Assembly (NCBI RefSeq): GCF_000986785.1
Contig: NZ_LAYY01000001.1
Location: 421,274 to 485,273 of the forward strand
Length of the DNA: 64,000 bases
From: Mesobacillus campisalis
GTDB lineage: Bacteria; Bacillota; Bacilli; Bacillales; Cytobacillaceae
Reading direction: 5' to 3'
Shown here: positions 50,520 to 58,794 of the stretch, in pieces
Position numbering within the stretch: position 1 is the first letter of the stretch
How the letters are laid out: the number at the start of each line of letters is the position of its first letter
Program-made: the position numbers and the translations under genes
The notes under the pieces: generated by a model
Seen by the model: the letters and a program-made list of their open reading frames with translations, nothing else
Told to the model about the DNA's origin: nothing
The model's database searches: none

Positions 50520-51491
50520 TTACTTCTTTGCTAATTCCGTCATGTAATTGAAGAACGCATCCCGGTCCACGTCATAAACAACATTCACTGGACGTCCATC
50601 AGCAGTTTCAACTGTACGGCCCTGACTTGGACCATCTGTATGTACAATACTTTTGATCGTTTGAACTTTCACAAGGTCACGGTTGCCGACAAATGCGGTC
50701 GTCAATACATCCCATAAATAGTAGGTGGAGTTGGTCGAAAAGTGAATCAGGGGCGGAACCATTGCATAGCATTGGCCTAGAAAATCAACACCTAGATATT
50801 TGCGTTCTGCGGCCCAGCGTTCACGGACATCCAAAGTCAGCGGTACCTGATTTGTGCTTTCAAGCGCCACTAAATCAATTTCAATGCTGCTATCCCATAC
50901 ACGGGCAGCTGCTTCGGGATCCCAAAACACATTCCATTCCGCTGTCCCATCATGCTCAGGTTCATGGACGTTTCCTGCTTCCCGAAATGTACCGCCCATC
51001 CAAACCAGTCGTTCAATTTTCTCTTCAATTTCAGGAGCTTCATCCAAAGCACGGGCAAGGTCGGTAAGCGGACCTGTAAATAATAAGGTTGTTTTTTCTT
51101 CATTCTGACGAACCATGTCAATGAGATGAAGATGGGCTTTCTTTTTCGCCACTGGGGTAACAATTTTTCCTGACTCATTTAAAATCGGCAGGGCATCAAC
51201 ATAAAACGCATGCATTCGCCAGTCTTTTGGGAAAGGATTTTTCCCGCGGGAATTTGACTCGGCGACATCAAGTTCACCGTTTCCAAAGCGGTCAATAATT
51301 TTACGGCTTGCATACATCGCTGGTTCTAAATAGCAATCAGCCGGAATGACGGATACACCTGTTAGTTCAACATTATCCATGCGCAGTAATAAAAATAACG
51401 AAACAAGATCATCGACACCGCCGTCATGATTGAAGTAAATTTTTTTCTTTTTCACTTCTCTCCTCGTCCTTTCCGATTTACTTTCAAACAT
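50520..51491 (-). CDS. diverged nucleoside hydrolase paralogue
   Basis: 323 residues, or 311 if the GTG at 51,455 behind GAGGAG is used. The Asp motif reads FNHDGGVDDLVS rather than DTDxGxDD: the first Asp is replaced by Asn-His-Asp. FTGPLTDLARALDEAPEIE and WMGGTFREAGNVHEPEHDG carry the usual loop, and the C-terminal ligand region is VLTTAFVGNRDLV. The low similarity to the next gene shows the pair is not a recent duplication. It probably cleaves a different nucleoside. A near-cre site lies upstream. Confidence 0.88.
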   Translation of the reverse strand: MFESKSERTRREVKKKKIYFNHDGGVDDLVSLFLLLRMDNVELTGVSVIPADCYLEPAMYASRKIIDRFGNGELDVAESNSRGKNPFPKDWRMHAFYVDALPILNESGKIVTPVAKKKAHLHLIDMVRQNEEKTTLLFTGPLTDLARALDEAPEIEEKIERLVWMGGTFREAGNVHEPEHDGTAEWNVFWDPEAAARVWDSSIEIDLVALESTNQVPLTLDVRERWAAERKYLGVDFLGQCYAMVPPLIHFSTNSTYYLWDVLTTAFVGNRDLVKVQTIKSIVHTDGPSQGRTVETADGRPVNVVYDVDRDAFFNYMTELAKK

Positions 51492-51522
51492 TGCTTTTCA
51501 GCATTATCCAGTTGCCCCTTTT

Positions 51523-51537
51523 TAGAAACGCTTACAT
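51523..51537. promoter_or_regulatory. near-match to a CcpA cre site
   Basis: ATGTAAGCGTTTCTA on the minus strand, 32 bp upstream of the first hydrolase ORF. It fits the cre consensus except near its 3' end. Confidence 0.4.
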
Positions 51538-51712
51538 ATTTAAAGTGAAAAGTTATGATTTGCACCGAATTCAGGCGTTTAAAGTCCTTCATCTTGTTAT
51601 GATCACTTTCCAGACAACGAATAAACCTTTTATTGCTGCTAATTCTTGAGGCAGCAACAGTAGGGTTAGCTTTTTTCCATTGTTCCTTTTAAGAATAGGA
51701 TGGAACAAACCC

Positions 51713-51751
51713 CAAAAAAATACACGGTCGGTTCGGCATATAAAACCGACA
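51713..51751 (-). terminator. terminator of the GntR gene
   Basis: GTCGGTT and AACCGAC stem on the minus strand, followed after a few bases by seven T. It separates the regulator from the hydrolase operon. Confidence 0.75.
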
Positions 51752-51773
51752 TGGTCTCACCTTTTCAGCACTC

Positions 51774-52523
51774 TTAATCACGCTGTAAATAAGAAGTAAT
51801 TGAATATTTATCTGAGCGCAACCATACTTGTGAAATCTCGACTGGAATCAATTCATCCAAGTAGGTAATTTGATCCAAGTAGAGAACAGGTGTGCCAATT
51901 GGCATTGATAATAGCATGGCTTGTTCTTCTTCTAATCCTCTTGCTTCAAACTGACGAGTACCGAAACTAATTTTTTGTCCACTGAATTTTTCAATTGCTT
52001 CAAACAATGGCATTTGTTCAAACTTGACATATTCAATTCCTTGGCATAGGTCGACTTTTATATAGTTTTCAAGTACGATAACCGGCTCATTATCAATTAA
52101 ACGTATACGTTTTAAATAAAGTACTTTTTGGTTATCTGTTAGAGAAAACTTTTTCTTAACAGATGCTTTTGGCACGATAACCTGTTTTTCAAGCACTTTT
52201 GTTTCAAAATTAATTCCTTCTCTTTCCATTGATTCTGCAAAAGAAATTAATTCTTGCCCAAAAGGATGTGACACTTTAGGTTCCGCAACAAATGTTCCTT
52301 TTCCTTGAATTTGAATTAAAATTCCTTCTTTTATTAAGGAAGAAATAGCTTTTCTAAGTGTTCCTCTACTAACATCCAACTGTTTCGCCAGATCCTCTTC
52401 CGCAGGCAACTGGTGATTTTTTTCCCATTCTTTTGTTGAGATTTTCTCACTCATCCAATCAGCAATCTGACTGTACAATGGTTTAGGATCACTTTTATTA
52501 ATCACATTGCTATATTCTTTCAT
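51774..52523 (-). CDS. GntR-family regulator with UTRA ligand domain
   Basis: 249 residues from the ATG at 52,523, behind GGAAGGTG; the upstream in-frame GTG is part of that site. Winged helix at residues ~10-78 (PLYSQIADWMSEKI, LAKQLDVSRGTLRKAISSLI, GKGTFVAEP). The UTRA domain covers ~90-245 (LISFAESMEREGINFETKVL; VLYLDQITYLDELIPVEISQ). HutC-type regulators of this kind control sugar and nucleoside genes. CGTATATATACG palindromes before deoC and the kinase operon are probable sites. Separate transcription unit with its own terminator. Confidence 0.9.
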   Translation of the reverse strand: MKEYSNVINKSDPKPLYSQIADWMSEKISTKEWEKNHQLPAEEDLAKQLDVSRGTLRKAISSLIKEGILIQIQGKGTFVAEPKVSHPFGQELISFAESMEREGINFETKVLEKQVIVPKASVKKKFSLTDNQKVLYLKRIRLIDNEPVIVLENYIKVDLCQGIEYVKFEQMPLFEAIEKFSGQKISFGTRQFEARGLEEEQAMLLSMPIGTPVLYLDQITYLDELIPVEISQVWLRSDKYSITSYLQRD

Positions 52524-52631
52524 TATATACACCTTCCCGAATTTATTATTATCCTATTATACCTACTTATATAGAGTAGAATAAGTTAGAGAATTTATAA
52601 ACATTAATAAATCCGGGAATGCATTTCCTTC

Positions 52632-53324
52632 TTAGTAATCACTTAATGCTTGGCCAGAGCCCGTTACAATTTTGACGCCTGCACTTGTACCAAGCAAAAC
52701 AGCACCAGCATTTAAGATTTTTGAGGCACTTTCATAATCACGGATGCCACCGGATGCTTTTACTAATGCTTTGTCACCTGCTATTTTCTTTAACAATTGA
52801 ATATCTTCTACAGTAGCATGGCCGCCTTTACCCCATCCACTTGAATTTTTCAAGTACGTGACACCTGCGTTTAAAGCAATTTCAGCAGCTTGTATCTTCT
52901 CTTCTTGTGTGAGCATCCCGAATTCAAGCATAATTTTTGTAACACGCCCGTCTGCAGCCTTGACGATTTCTTTTACTTCATTTTCAAACTCAGTATACAT
53001 TCCGCTTTTAAAGAAACCGAAGTTTGGCATAAAATCGACTTGCTCGGCACCAAGCGATACAACTTCAGCCATTTCACGCGCTTTGCTTGCAGTGGTTAAT
53101 CCCCCCATTGGAAAACCCAGTGCTGTACATACTTTGACATCGGATCCTGCCAAGATTGCTTTTGCCTCTTCAATCCAGCATGGTTGAAGCATTACACCAT
53201 CAAATTTATATTCCATGCAATCTTCACATAACTTTTTGATATCTTCTTTTGATACATCAGGATTAACATTTGTGTGTTGAATTTTACTGGCAATTTCTTG
53301 AACTGTATAAGATTTTGTTATCAT
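52632..53324 (-). CDS. deoC: deoxyribose-phosphate aldolase
   Basis: 230 residues. Class I aldolase with the Schiff-base Lys in ALVKASGGIRDYESA (GxKxSGGIR) and a second catalytic Lys in VTYLKNSSGWGKGGHATVED; CTALGFPMGGLTTASKAREM is the third conserved block. It splits deoxyribose 5-phosphate into glyceraldehyde 3-phosphate and acetaldehyde, the last step of deoxynucleoside catabolism. A CGTATATATACG palindrome lies 25 bp upstream. It is not co-transcribed with pdp or deoB genes, which are absent from the window. Confidence 0.95.
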   Translation of the reverse strand: MITKSYTVQEIASKIQHTNVNPDVSKEDIKKLCEDCMEYKFDGVMLQPCWIEEAKAILAGSDVKVCTALGFPMGGLTTASKAREMAEVVSLGAEQVDFMPNFGFFKSGMYTEFENEVKEIVKAADGRVTKIMLEFGMLTQEEKIQAAEIALNAGVTYLKNSSGWGKGGHATVEDIQLLKKIAGDKALVKASGGIRDYESASKILNAGAVLLGTSAGVKIVTGSGQALSDY

Positions 53325-53344
53325 TCATATACCCCCTTATTTTA

Positions 53345-53364
53345 TATACGTATATATACGTATA
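53345..53364. promoter_or_regulatory. GntR operator candidate upstream of deoC
   Basis: TATACGTATATATACGTATA contains CGTATATATACG (53,349-53,360), identical to the kinase-operon site, and lies in the deoC leader region. Confidence 0.65.
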
Positions 53365-53607
53365 TATATAAATTAAACGTATACATACAATCTGTCAATG
53401 GTTTTATATTTAGAAGGAGCAATCATTATTCTTTTAAATGCTTTTGTTTCCTTGGTGGCAAATCTTATTGAACGAAGGTGGTGCTGCTGTTTAACAACAC
53501 GAACCGAAAGCGTTGAAATTGTGTAAAATAAATATTACATTCGTCCTTTAATCACCACAATCCAATCCATTACAATATTTAATTAATTCCTATAAAATTT
53601 AATTCAA

Positions 53608-53733
53608 TTATTTTCCGGCTCCCTCATTTTGAAATGGAAGCTCTATATCTTCTAACTTATAAATCTCGTTAATTAAAGGCTTTACCTTATACACTCCATC
53701 CTTAATGAAGTGGAATGCAGTCTTTGATCTAAA
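53608..53733 (-). pseudogene. C-terminal relic of a zinc-type alcohol dehydrogenase
   Basis: RSKTAFHFIKDGVYKVKPLI, then NEIYKLEDIELPFQNEGAGK and a stop. It resembles the end of MDR alcohol/sorbitol dehydrogenases (V(D/K)VKPLI...LEDIxxAF). The body of the gene is missing. The 53,365-54,146 region holds no intact gene; it contains this relic and repeat copy E. Confidence 0.5.
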
Positions 53734-53811
53734 ACCTAAGAAAGGAACAAAGAGACACAGGGACAGACATCGTCCCACCGTCTGAAACTAAACGGGATAG
53801 TGTACCTGTAA

Positions 53812-53948
53812 AGCATGAGGACGGTTCTTCTGCCCTCACAATCAGACAATTTGCAATTACCAGGCCTCTTTAAACTGAATCAGCAATCTCAAAAGCCTAA
53901 TCCAAACAGCGGATTAGGCTAAAAATGAGGCAAGAGAACCGTCCCCCC
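53812..53948. repeat. GGGGACGGTTCT element, copy E
   Basis: Left end GCATGAGGACGGTTCTTCTG, internal AAAGCCTAATCC...GGATTAGGCT hairpin and right end GAGAACCGTCCCCCC. It is about 137 bp long. Confidence 0.82.
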
Positions 53949-54146
53949 TGCATCGATGGCCTCATGGTCGCTGTGGGCAATGATAAAGACGGAGTTGCCT
54001 CTAGAGTGTAATATCTGGGCTCAATTCAACCCTTTTGCCATTAAAACAACACTAAATATTTTATAGAAATATGGGGAGAATAATGTCATTCTTTGTAAAA
54101 AAAGACCAAAGAGACTTAAATTATGACCAAAGAAACGAGGTATACC

Positions 54147-54770
54147 ATGGGATTGAATGATTGCGACTTTTCCCCCCTCAAACTCCAAATAAGCGAAGGT
54201 CTCCAAAACATTATGCTTGAAATTGATCAAGGCTTACATTTTTTAGATAACGATAAGTATTGCATGTTAGGAAGAATTGAAGACATCAAGAACCAAATTG
54301 AACAAATCGAAACGGTTGCGGCGACTTTTTACTTGAATTGTTATTTATCGCCTTTTACGGATAAATACCTCGACATATCCACCGCCATCCAGCACCTTTC
54401 CAATCAGCGGCATGGAGCTTTAATTGTGATTGAGCGTGAACATCCATTGGATTCCCTAATCCGGCCCGGGGTGCCTATTGGTGCACATTTAACCCATTCG
54501 CTGCTGGAATCCATATTTTACCCTGGGAATCCCCTTCATGATGGTGCTGTATTGGTACGTAAAAATGAAATTGCTTCCGCAGGGAATGTACTCCCGTTAA
54601 CGAAAAGACCAACCGGTGAAAAAAAGCTGGGAACTCGCCACCGTGCCGCCTTAGGATTATCAGAGCTAAGCGATGCACTTGTTCTAGTAGTTTCCGAAGA
54701 AACAGGGAGGATTTCATTTGCAATTGACGGGAAACTCTACCCAATCACAACATCCAGTTCCATTTTATAG
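54147..54770 (+). CDS. cdaS: diadenylate cyclase CdaS (sporulation-type)
   Basis: 207 residues from the ATG at 54,147 preceded by CGAGGT; an ATG at 54,123 has a poorer ribosome site. N-terminal helices (~1-65) are the autoinhibitory YojJ-type region (LKLQISEGLQNIMLEIDQGL). The DAC/DisA_N domain has the DGA motif in GNPLHDGAVLVRKNEIASAG and the RHR motif in GTRHRAALGLSE. It makes c-di-AMP; in B. subtilis this paralogue is forespore-specific. It is monocistronic and bordered by repeat copies E and F. Confidence 0.93.
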   Translation: MGLNDCDFSPLKLQISEGLQNIMLEIDQGLHFLDNDKYCMLGRIEDIKNQIEQIETVAATFYLNCYLSPFTDKYLDISTAIQHLSNQRHGALIVIEREHPLDSLIRPGVPIGAHLTHSLLESIFYPGNPLHDGAVLVRKNEIASAGNVLPLTKRPTGEKKLGTRHRAALGLSELSDALVLVVSEETGRISFAIDGKLYPITTSSSIL

Positions 54771-54775
54771 AAAGC

Positions 54776-54853
54776 AAGGGGACGGTTCTCCTGCCTCATA
54801 TCTAACGGTAGGTTAGGCTTTAACCGAAGAAGAGAACCGTCCCTCTGCCTCAC
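54776..54853. repeat. GGGGACGGTTCT element, copy F (short form)
   Basis: CAAGGGGACGGTTCTCCTGC at the left and GAAGAGAACCGTCCCTCTGC at the right, with a shortened centre. It lies 6 bp past the cdaS stop and may double as its terminator. Confidence 0.8.
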
Positions 54854-54880
54854 CAAGAAAAAGTAGACTAATGAAATGAC

Positions 54881-54918
54881 AAAACCGCACGAGTTAAGAA
54901 ATCACCGTGCGGTTAAAA
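54881..54918. terminator. bidirectional terminator
   Basis: AACCGCACG pairs with CGTGCGGTT around a 14-base loop, with A and T runs on either side. It ends the aldolase operon. Confidence 0.8.
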
Positions 54919-54959
54919 ATTCGTTATTCACAATCACTTTTTACACTTAAGATATCCAG

Positions 54960-55745
54960 CTAGTTTCGTACTTCCGCCAAACTGTTTTTGACACTATCAA
55001 TTTGTTTTTTCGTCTGACTTCTGAAGAATCCCAGGTCGTTCATGATGGTAACAAATTGGAAACCTTGTTGAATTCGTTTTGTTGCTGCTTCCGCCGTTCC
55101 GGTGACGATACCGGGGACGATATGATGTTTCTTGCAGGCTTGAAGCACTTTGTCAATCGCAGCTTGTAAATCATGGTTGTTGTTGTCGCCAAAACAGCCC
55201 ATATCCTGAGACAGATCAGCGGTTCCAATAAAAATGCAGTCCAAGCCTGGTGTTTGGCAAATCTCCTCTATATTTTCGACAGCCTTCCTTGTTTCACACT
55301 GCATGATAACATAGGTGTTATCGTTCACTTCGCCGTTGTTGTAATTCTCATACCATCCCCATCTTGGTCCGCGGCCGGCACCTATCCCTCTCTTCCCCAA
55401 TGGTGCAAGTTTCATATGTTCAATAATATATTGGGCGTGTTCTTTGGTTTCTACCATAGGGATCATCAAACCATGAATTCCAACATCCAGCATTCGCGCC
55501 ATCATGGGGCCGTCATATGGGTCATAGACACGGGCAAGCGGCGCCATGTCATATAATTCCGCGGCCCGTATCATATTCACCATGGTTTCCATATCGGTTT
55601 GGGCATGCTCCTTATCAATGAGGACGAAATCGAGCTCATTAAGTCCTAAAATCTCTACATTAGTCGGTGAGCCGGAAGCAACGAACGCCCCCAACACATA
55701 TCCGTTCTTCTCCAGCTTTTCTTTGACCAAATTGCGCATCTTCAT
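54960..55745 (-). CDS. HpcH/HpaI-family aldolase
   Basis: 261 residues from the ATG at 55,745 behind GGAGAGG. The family motif DFVLIDKEHAQTDMETMVNM carries the catalytic acid and His. The metal ligands and substrate Arg lie in HGLMIPMVETKEHA and AGRGPRWGWYENYN, the latter a known RGxR-type loop. IFIGTADLSQDMG is the C-terminal signature. It performs retro-aldol cleavage of 2-oxo-4-hydroxy acids to pyruvate and an aldehyde. It is the last gene of a minus-strand module that also has a cupin, a DUF6282 protein and an SLC13 carrier. Confidence 0.88.
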   Translation of the reverse strand: MKMRNLVKEKLEKNGYVLGAFVASGSPTNVEILGLNELDFVLIDKEHAQTDMETMVNMIRAAELYDMAPLARVYDPYDGPMMARMLDVGIHGLMIPMVETKEHAQYIIEHMKLAPLGKRGIGAGRGPRWGWYENYNNGEVNDNTYVIMQCETRKAVENIEEICQTPGLDCIFIGTADLSQDMGCFGDNNNHDLQAAIDKVLQACKKHHIVPGIVTGTAEAATKRIQQGFQFVTIMNDLGFFRSQTKKQIDSVKNSLAEVRN

Positions 55746-55771
55746 TCCATACCCTCTCCTTTAAAACCAAT

Positions 55772-55806
55772 TGCTGACCACTTAATAGACTCTTAAGTGA
55801 TCAGCA
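55772..55806. other. long palindrome between aldolase and cupin genes
   Basis: TGCTGACCACTTAA and TTAAGTGATCAGCA form a 14-bp stem with one mismatch and a 7-base loop. No T run follows on the minus strand, so it may regulate mRNA stability or aldolase level within the operon. Confidence 0.6.
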
Positions 55807-55833
55807 CATTTTAAGCGAAACATATAATTGAAT

Positions 55834-56217
55834 TTACTTACGATAGTTCTCAATAAACTTGGCATAGGACTCGTTGTACTCTTCCCTCAGTGGATAGAAG
55901 ATGTCCATATTAAGCACAGGTACAGGGCTGTCGTAGACATCGATATAATGTTCCACGCCAGCTGGAATCGTAATCCAGGAACCTTTGGTCATGCGGTATG
56001 GAGAACCATCCACATAGTAGTCACACTCACCTTCGAGGATAAATGCAATCTGCTCATTCTCTTCATGGGAATGCGGTTTCTTCTCATTGCCATTCTCGAT
56101 TTTATTGATTGTGAGGTTAATATGCTCAGCCCCCATGCCGAATACCTTCCGTGTGATTCCTTCTCTTACAAATTGCCAAGGCAGGTTATCCAGATTACCA
56201 TAATCAATTTTTGTCAT
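55834..56217 (-). CDS. single-domain cupin
   Basis: 127 residues. Two cupin motifs are seen: KPHSHEENEQIAFILEGEC (His-x-His and Glu metal ligands) and GSWITIPAGVEHYIDVYD (third His). The remaining β strands are typical. A small metal-binding enzyme (isomerase, decarboxylase or dioxygenase) or ligand sensor. It lies 43 bp after the DUF6282 gene. Confidence 0.88.
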   Translation of the reverse strand: MTKIDYGNLDNLPWQFVREGITRKVFGMGAEHINLTINKIENGNEKKPHSHEENEQIAFILEGECDYYVDGSPYRMTKGSWITIPAGVEHYIDVYDSPVPVLNMDIFYPLREEYNESYAKFIENYRK

Positions 56218-56260
56218 TCTTAATTCCTCCTGTTTCCTATTCTTATTTTTGATGCCTTCT

Positions 56261-57148
56261 TTATTGGAAATTGAACAGCTCTTTCGGATTTTTCTTGGTC
56301 ATGATGTTGATTTCTTCTTCGGTGATGCCGAAATGTTCTTCCAGTGCTTTCACGAAATTATACATTCCTTCTACCGGTGAACCATTGGCAGCCTGTCCAT
56401 AGTCGGTATCGATAATGATGGAGTCCACCCCGCAAGCATCGATCATTTCTTTTGCCACGGACAAATCCACTACTGCTTCCACTTTCGAACCGCTACCTTT
56501 AAACACACAAGCATTAATCTCGATATAGGCACCCATTTCCGCCCATCTTTTCATATCTTCAATAGTAGCTCCTACCTGATAATGCGGATGCGTTACGAGG
56601 ACACGTTTCATCCCCAGTTCAAAGGCTTTCTTGACTGTGGCGTCCACTTCGATTTCATTGCCATGCCCGGTAGCCAATACCATATCGTGTTTGGCCATGT
56701 ACTCAATTACTTCCACCGCTTTCGGATTAAGCTTTCCGTTTTCATCGGCGATGATGATTGGCTCTTCTTCTACCTCCGAGGCGCCTGCTCCACCCACAAA
56801 TGCCGATCCTTTATGATTGTCGATATGCGTTTTAGAGGAGACCGTTGGAAAGTAAACCATTGCCGTCCCCAATTGCCGGGCTTTATCCACTGCATTGACA
56901 TTTAGGCCGCCAACCGCATTGTTTAAAACCAGGCATCCGTAAACCTTGCAAGTACCGTTTCCTAAATGCTTCTCAACCATTTTCGTCCCCAGGAGTGCAG
57001 GAACATAGTGATCCTTCACCACGAATCCTGCATACCCGGCTTCTTCCGCCAGCTTAAGCATTTCAGCAGCATCCACTGATCGTTTCGCTGTGGATGGTCC
57101 ACAATGCACATGCACATCATACATCCCTTTTAAAATACTTCTATCCAT
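56261..57148 (-). CDS. DUF6282 / PHP-like metal-dependent hydrolase
   Basis: 295 residues. N-terminal HxH metal motif in MYDVHVHCGPSTAKR, then GYAGFVVKDHYVPAL and the conserved NNAVGGLNVNAVDKARQLG. Further His in LATGHGNEIEVD and VTHPHYQVGAT and a terminal Asp in IIIDTDYGQAANGSP complete an amidohydrolase-like metal site. I associate it with the uncharacterised DUF6282 group. Probably a hydrolase acting before the aldolase; reaction unknown. Confidence 0.78.
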   Translation of the reverse strand: MDRSILKGMYDVHVHCGPSTAKRSVDAAEMLKLAEEAGYAGFVVKDHYVPALLGTKMVEKHLGNGTCKVYGCLVLNNAVGGLNVNAVDKARQLGTAMVYFPTVSSKTHIDNHKGSAFVGGAGASEVEEEPIIIADENGKLNPKAVEVIEYMAKHDMVLATGHGNEIEVDATVKKAFELGMKRVLVTHPHYQVGATIEDMKRWAEMGAYIEINACVFKGSGSKVEAVVDLSVAKEMIDACGVDSIIIDTDYGQAANGSPVEGMYNFVKALEEHFGITEEEINIMTKKNPKELFNFQ

Positions 57149-57275
57149 AGCAATTCCTCCTCACAATATTTTGTCTTGCCAGACTTAATGCCCTAGTCCA
57201 AATACCTCCCTCACTGCTGGAGTCAGGAAAAGTGCCATTTAAGTTTGATAGCTTATGATTGAAATAGAGCAGCAA

Positions 57276-58553
57276 TTATATTCCTGCCGTGATTCTGTAT
57301 ATACCGGTATTTGCCAGGATACCAGCGATGATGGAAATCACGATGGCCACCAGGAATAACATGTTAAAGACTCTCGTTCTTTCTTCCACGGTTGGTTTGA
57401 ATAATGTCCCATAGGCGGCCAGAACCATTGCGCCACCCAGCGACAAAGGACTAATGGAAGCGGTGAATCCACCATTGATCACTGTGCTTATCAATTCAAT
57501 ATCAATGAACGGATTACCGTTTAAGGTATTCAACGATTCGATTGTCGGAATCAACGTGGGAATAGGACCGGCTATCGCAAGTGCGAAGAAGGACATGACC
57601 GACGAAGTGATACCAAGTAAAGGTGCCACCGTCCACTCCGTAGAAACGGAAGACAGCACGCTAGCCAAAAGGGTCAACCCGCCCAGCGTATCAATGACGC
57701 TTAGAAGATTCCCAATCCCGATGCAAAGGAATATCGTCTCCCAGGGAACACCGAGAAAGGCATTTTTTTCATCAGCAGTCTTGGCCAGCAGCAGGATGAT
57801 GCTGAAAAACAGCGCCGTAAGTCCAGCATGCGTTTTTAAAAACATGATGGCCATGATCATCAATACAAGCATCAGCAAGGTCAGTTTTTGCTTGCCATTG
57901 ATAACCGGAAGGTCGACGGGACCTGCATCAGCTTCCAAAGACGCGGCAGCAGCAGGCTGGTTCCTCTTCCATCCTCGCAAACCGAAATAAGAGATAATCC
58001 CCGCGATAGAGAAAAGAATCACACCATTCAGGAGGATTTGTGCTGTGTAACTAGGAAAACCAGCTGAATCGATGATCAAGTTGGCTGTATTCCCAAACAC
58101 TCCCACCGGTGTCATAAGGGTAGCGTTCGCTCCAAAGATAGTCAGCACTCCTATCAAAATGGGATTGTATCCCATCTGGTACCCAACGCTCATGGTAATC
58201 GCAGGCAACACCACATAACCAGTCAAGCCACCCGGGTCAACAACCGTTATGAGAGCGCTTACGACAAAGACCATAAGAGGATAAAAGGTCGCAAAACGTC
58301 CAAATGAGGCAAACAGCTTCTTGGACAAGAGTTCCAAGGATCCATTGTTCTGTGCAATCGCGAAGAAGAAGAACATTCCAAACAAATTCAGGAATAGACT
58401 CGTAGGAAAACCAGTTACAATCTCATTGCTTGAAATCCCGCCAATCATTCCTAGTACGATTGCCATCGCCAGCGCGATGATCCCAATATTCTTTTTGGTG
58501 TAAACTCCCAGTGCGATGACAAAGATTAGGGATAATAAAGAAATTGCTTCCAT
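57276..58553 (-). CDS. SLC13/DASS-type carboxylate transporter
   Basis: 425 residues with ~11 membrane segments. Features of ArsB/SLC13-like carriers: GIIALAMAIVLGMIGGISSN at the start, GGLTGYVVLPAITMSVGYQM, and GIGNLLSVIDTLGGLTLLAS. It has no binding protein, so it is a secondary carrier, probably for the dicarboxylate or hydroxy acid that the downstream enzymes degrade. It is the first gene of the module, with a cre-like site about 105 bp upstream and a divergent Crp/Fnr regulator. Confidence 0.83.
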   Translation of the reverse strand: MEAISLLSLIFVIALGVYTKKNIGIIALAMAIVLGMIGGISSNEIVTGFPTSLFLNLFGMFFFFAIAQNNGSLELLSKKLFASFGRFATFYPLMVFVVSALITVVDPGGLTGYVVLPAITMSVGYQMGYNPILIGVLTIFGANATLMTPVGVFGNTANLIIDSAGFPSYTAQILLNGVILFSIAGIISYFGLRGWKRNQPAAAASLEADAGPVDLPVINGKQKLTLLMLVLMIMAIMFLKTHAGLTALFFSIILLLAKTADEKNAFLGVPWETIFLCIGIGNLLSVIDTLGGLTLLASVLSSVSTEWTVAPLLGITSSVMSFFALAIAGPIPTLIPTIESLNTLNGNPFIDIELISTVINGGFTASISPLSLGGAMVLAAYGTLFKPTVEERTRVFNMLFLVAIVISIIAGILANTGIYRITAGI

Positions 58554-58657
58554 CCAATCCCTTCCTCCTATACTTTTTATTTAGGTTGTTTTCCAACATA
58601 AAAGGTTTTCTATCACTCTCCATAAATGCTTTTGTAATTATATCTTACAAAACATAA

Positions 58658-58669
58658 GAAAGCGCTTTC
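58658..58669. promoter_or_regulatory. CcpA cre site upstream of the carboxylate module
   Basis: GAAAGCGCTTTC, a perfect 12-bp palindrome that matches the cre core (GAAARCGYTTTC). Its place between the transporter and the divergent Crp/Fnr gene suggests carbon catabolite control. Confidence 0.65.
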
Positions 58670-58794
58670 GATATCATTTGATACACAGTATTTATTATTT
58701 TCGCTTAAATTTGAAATAGAGGAAAAGGTGGTTGTAGTATAATGGATGAAATGAGGATAGCAGCTTCATTTTTTATAAAGGGAGGAAAAGCCGT

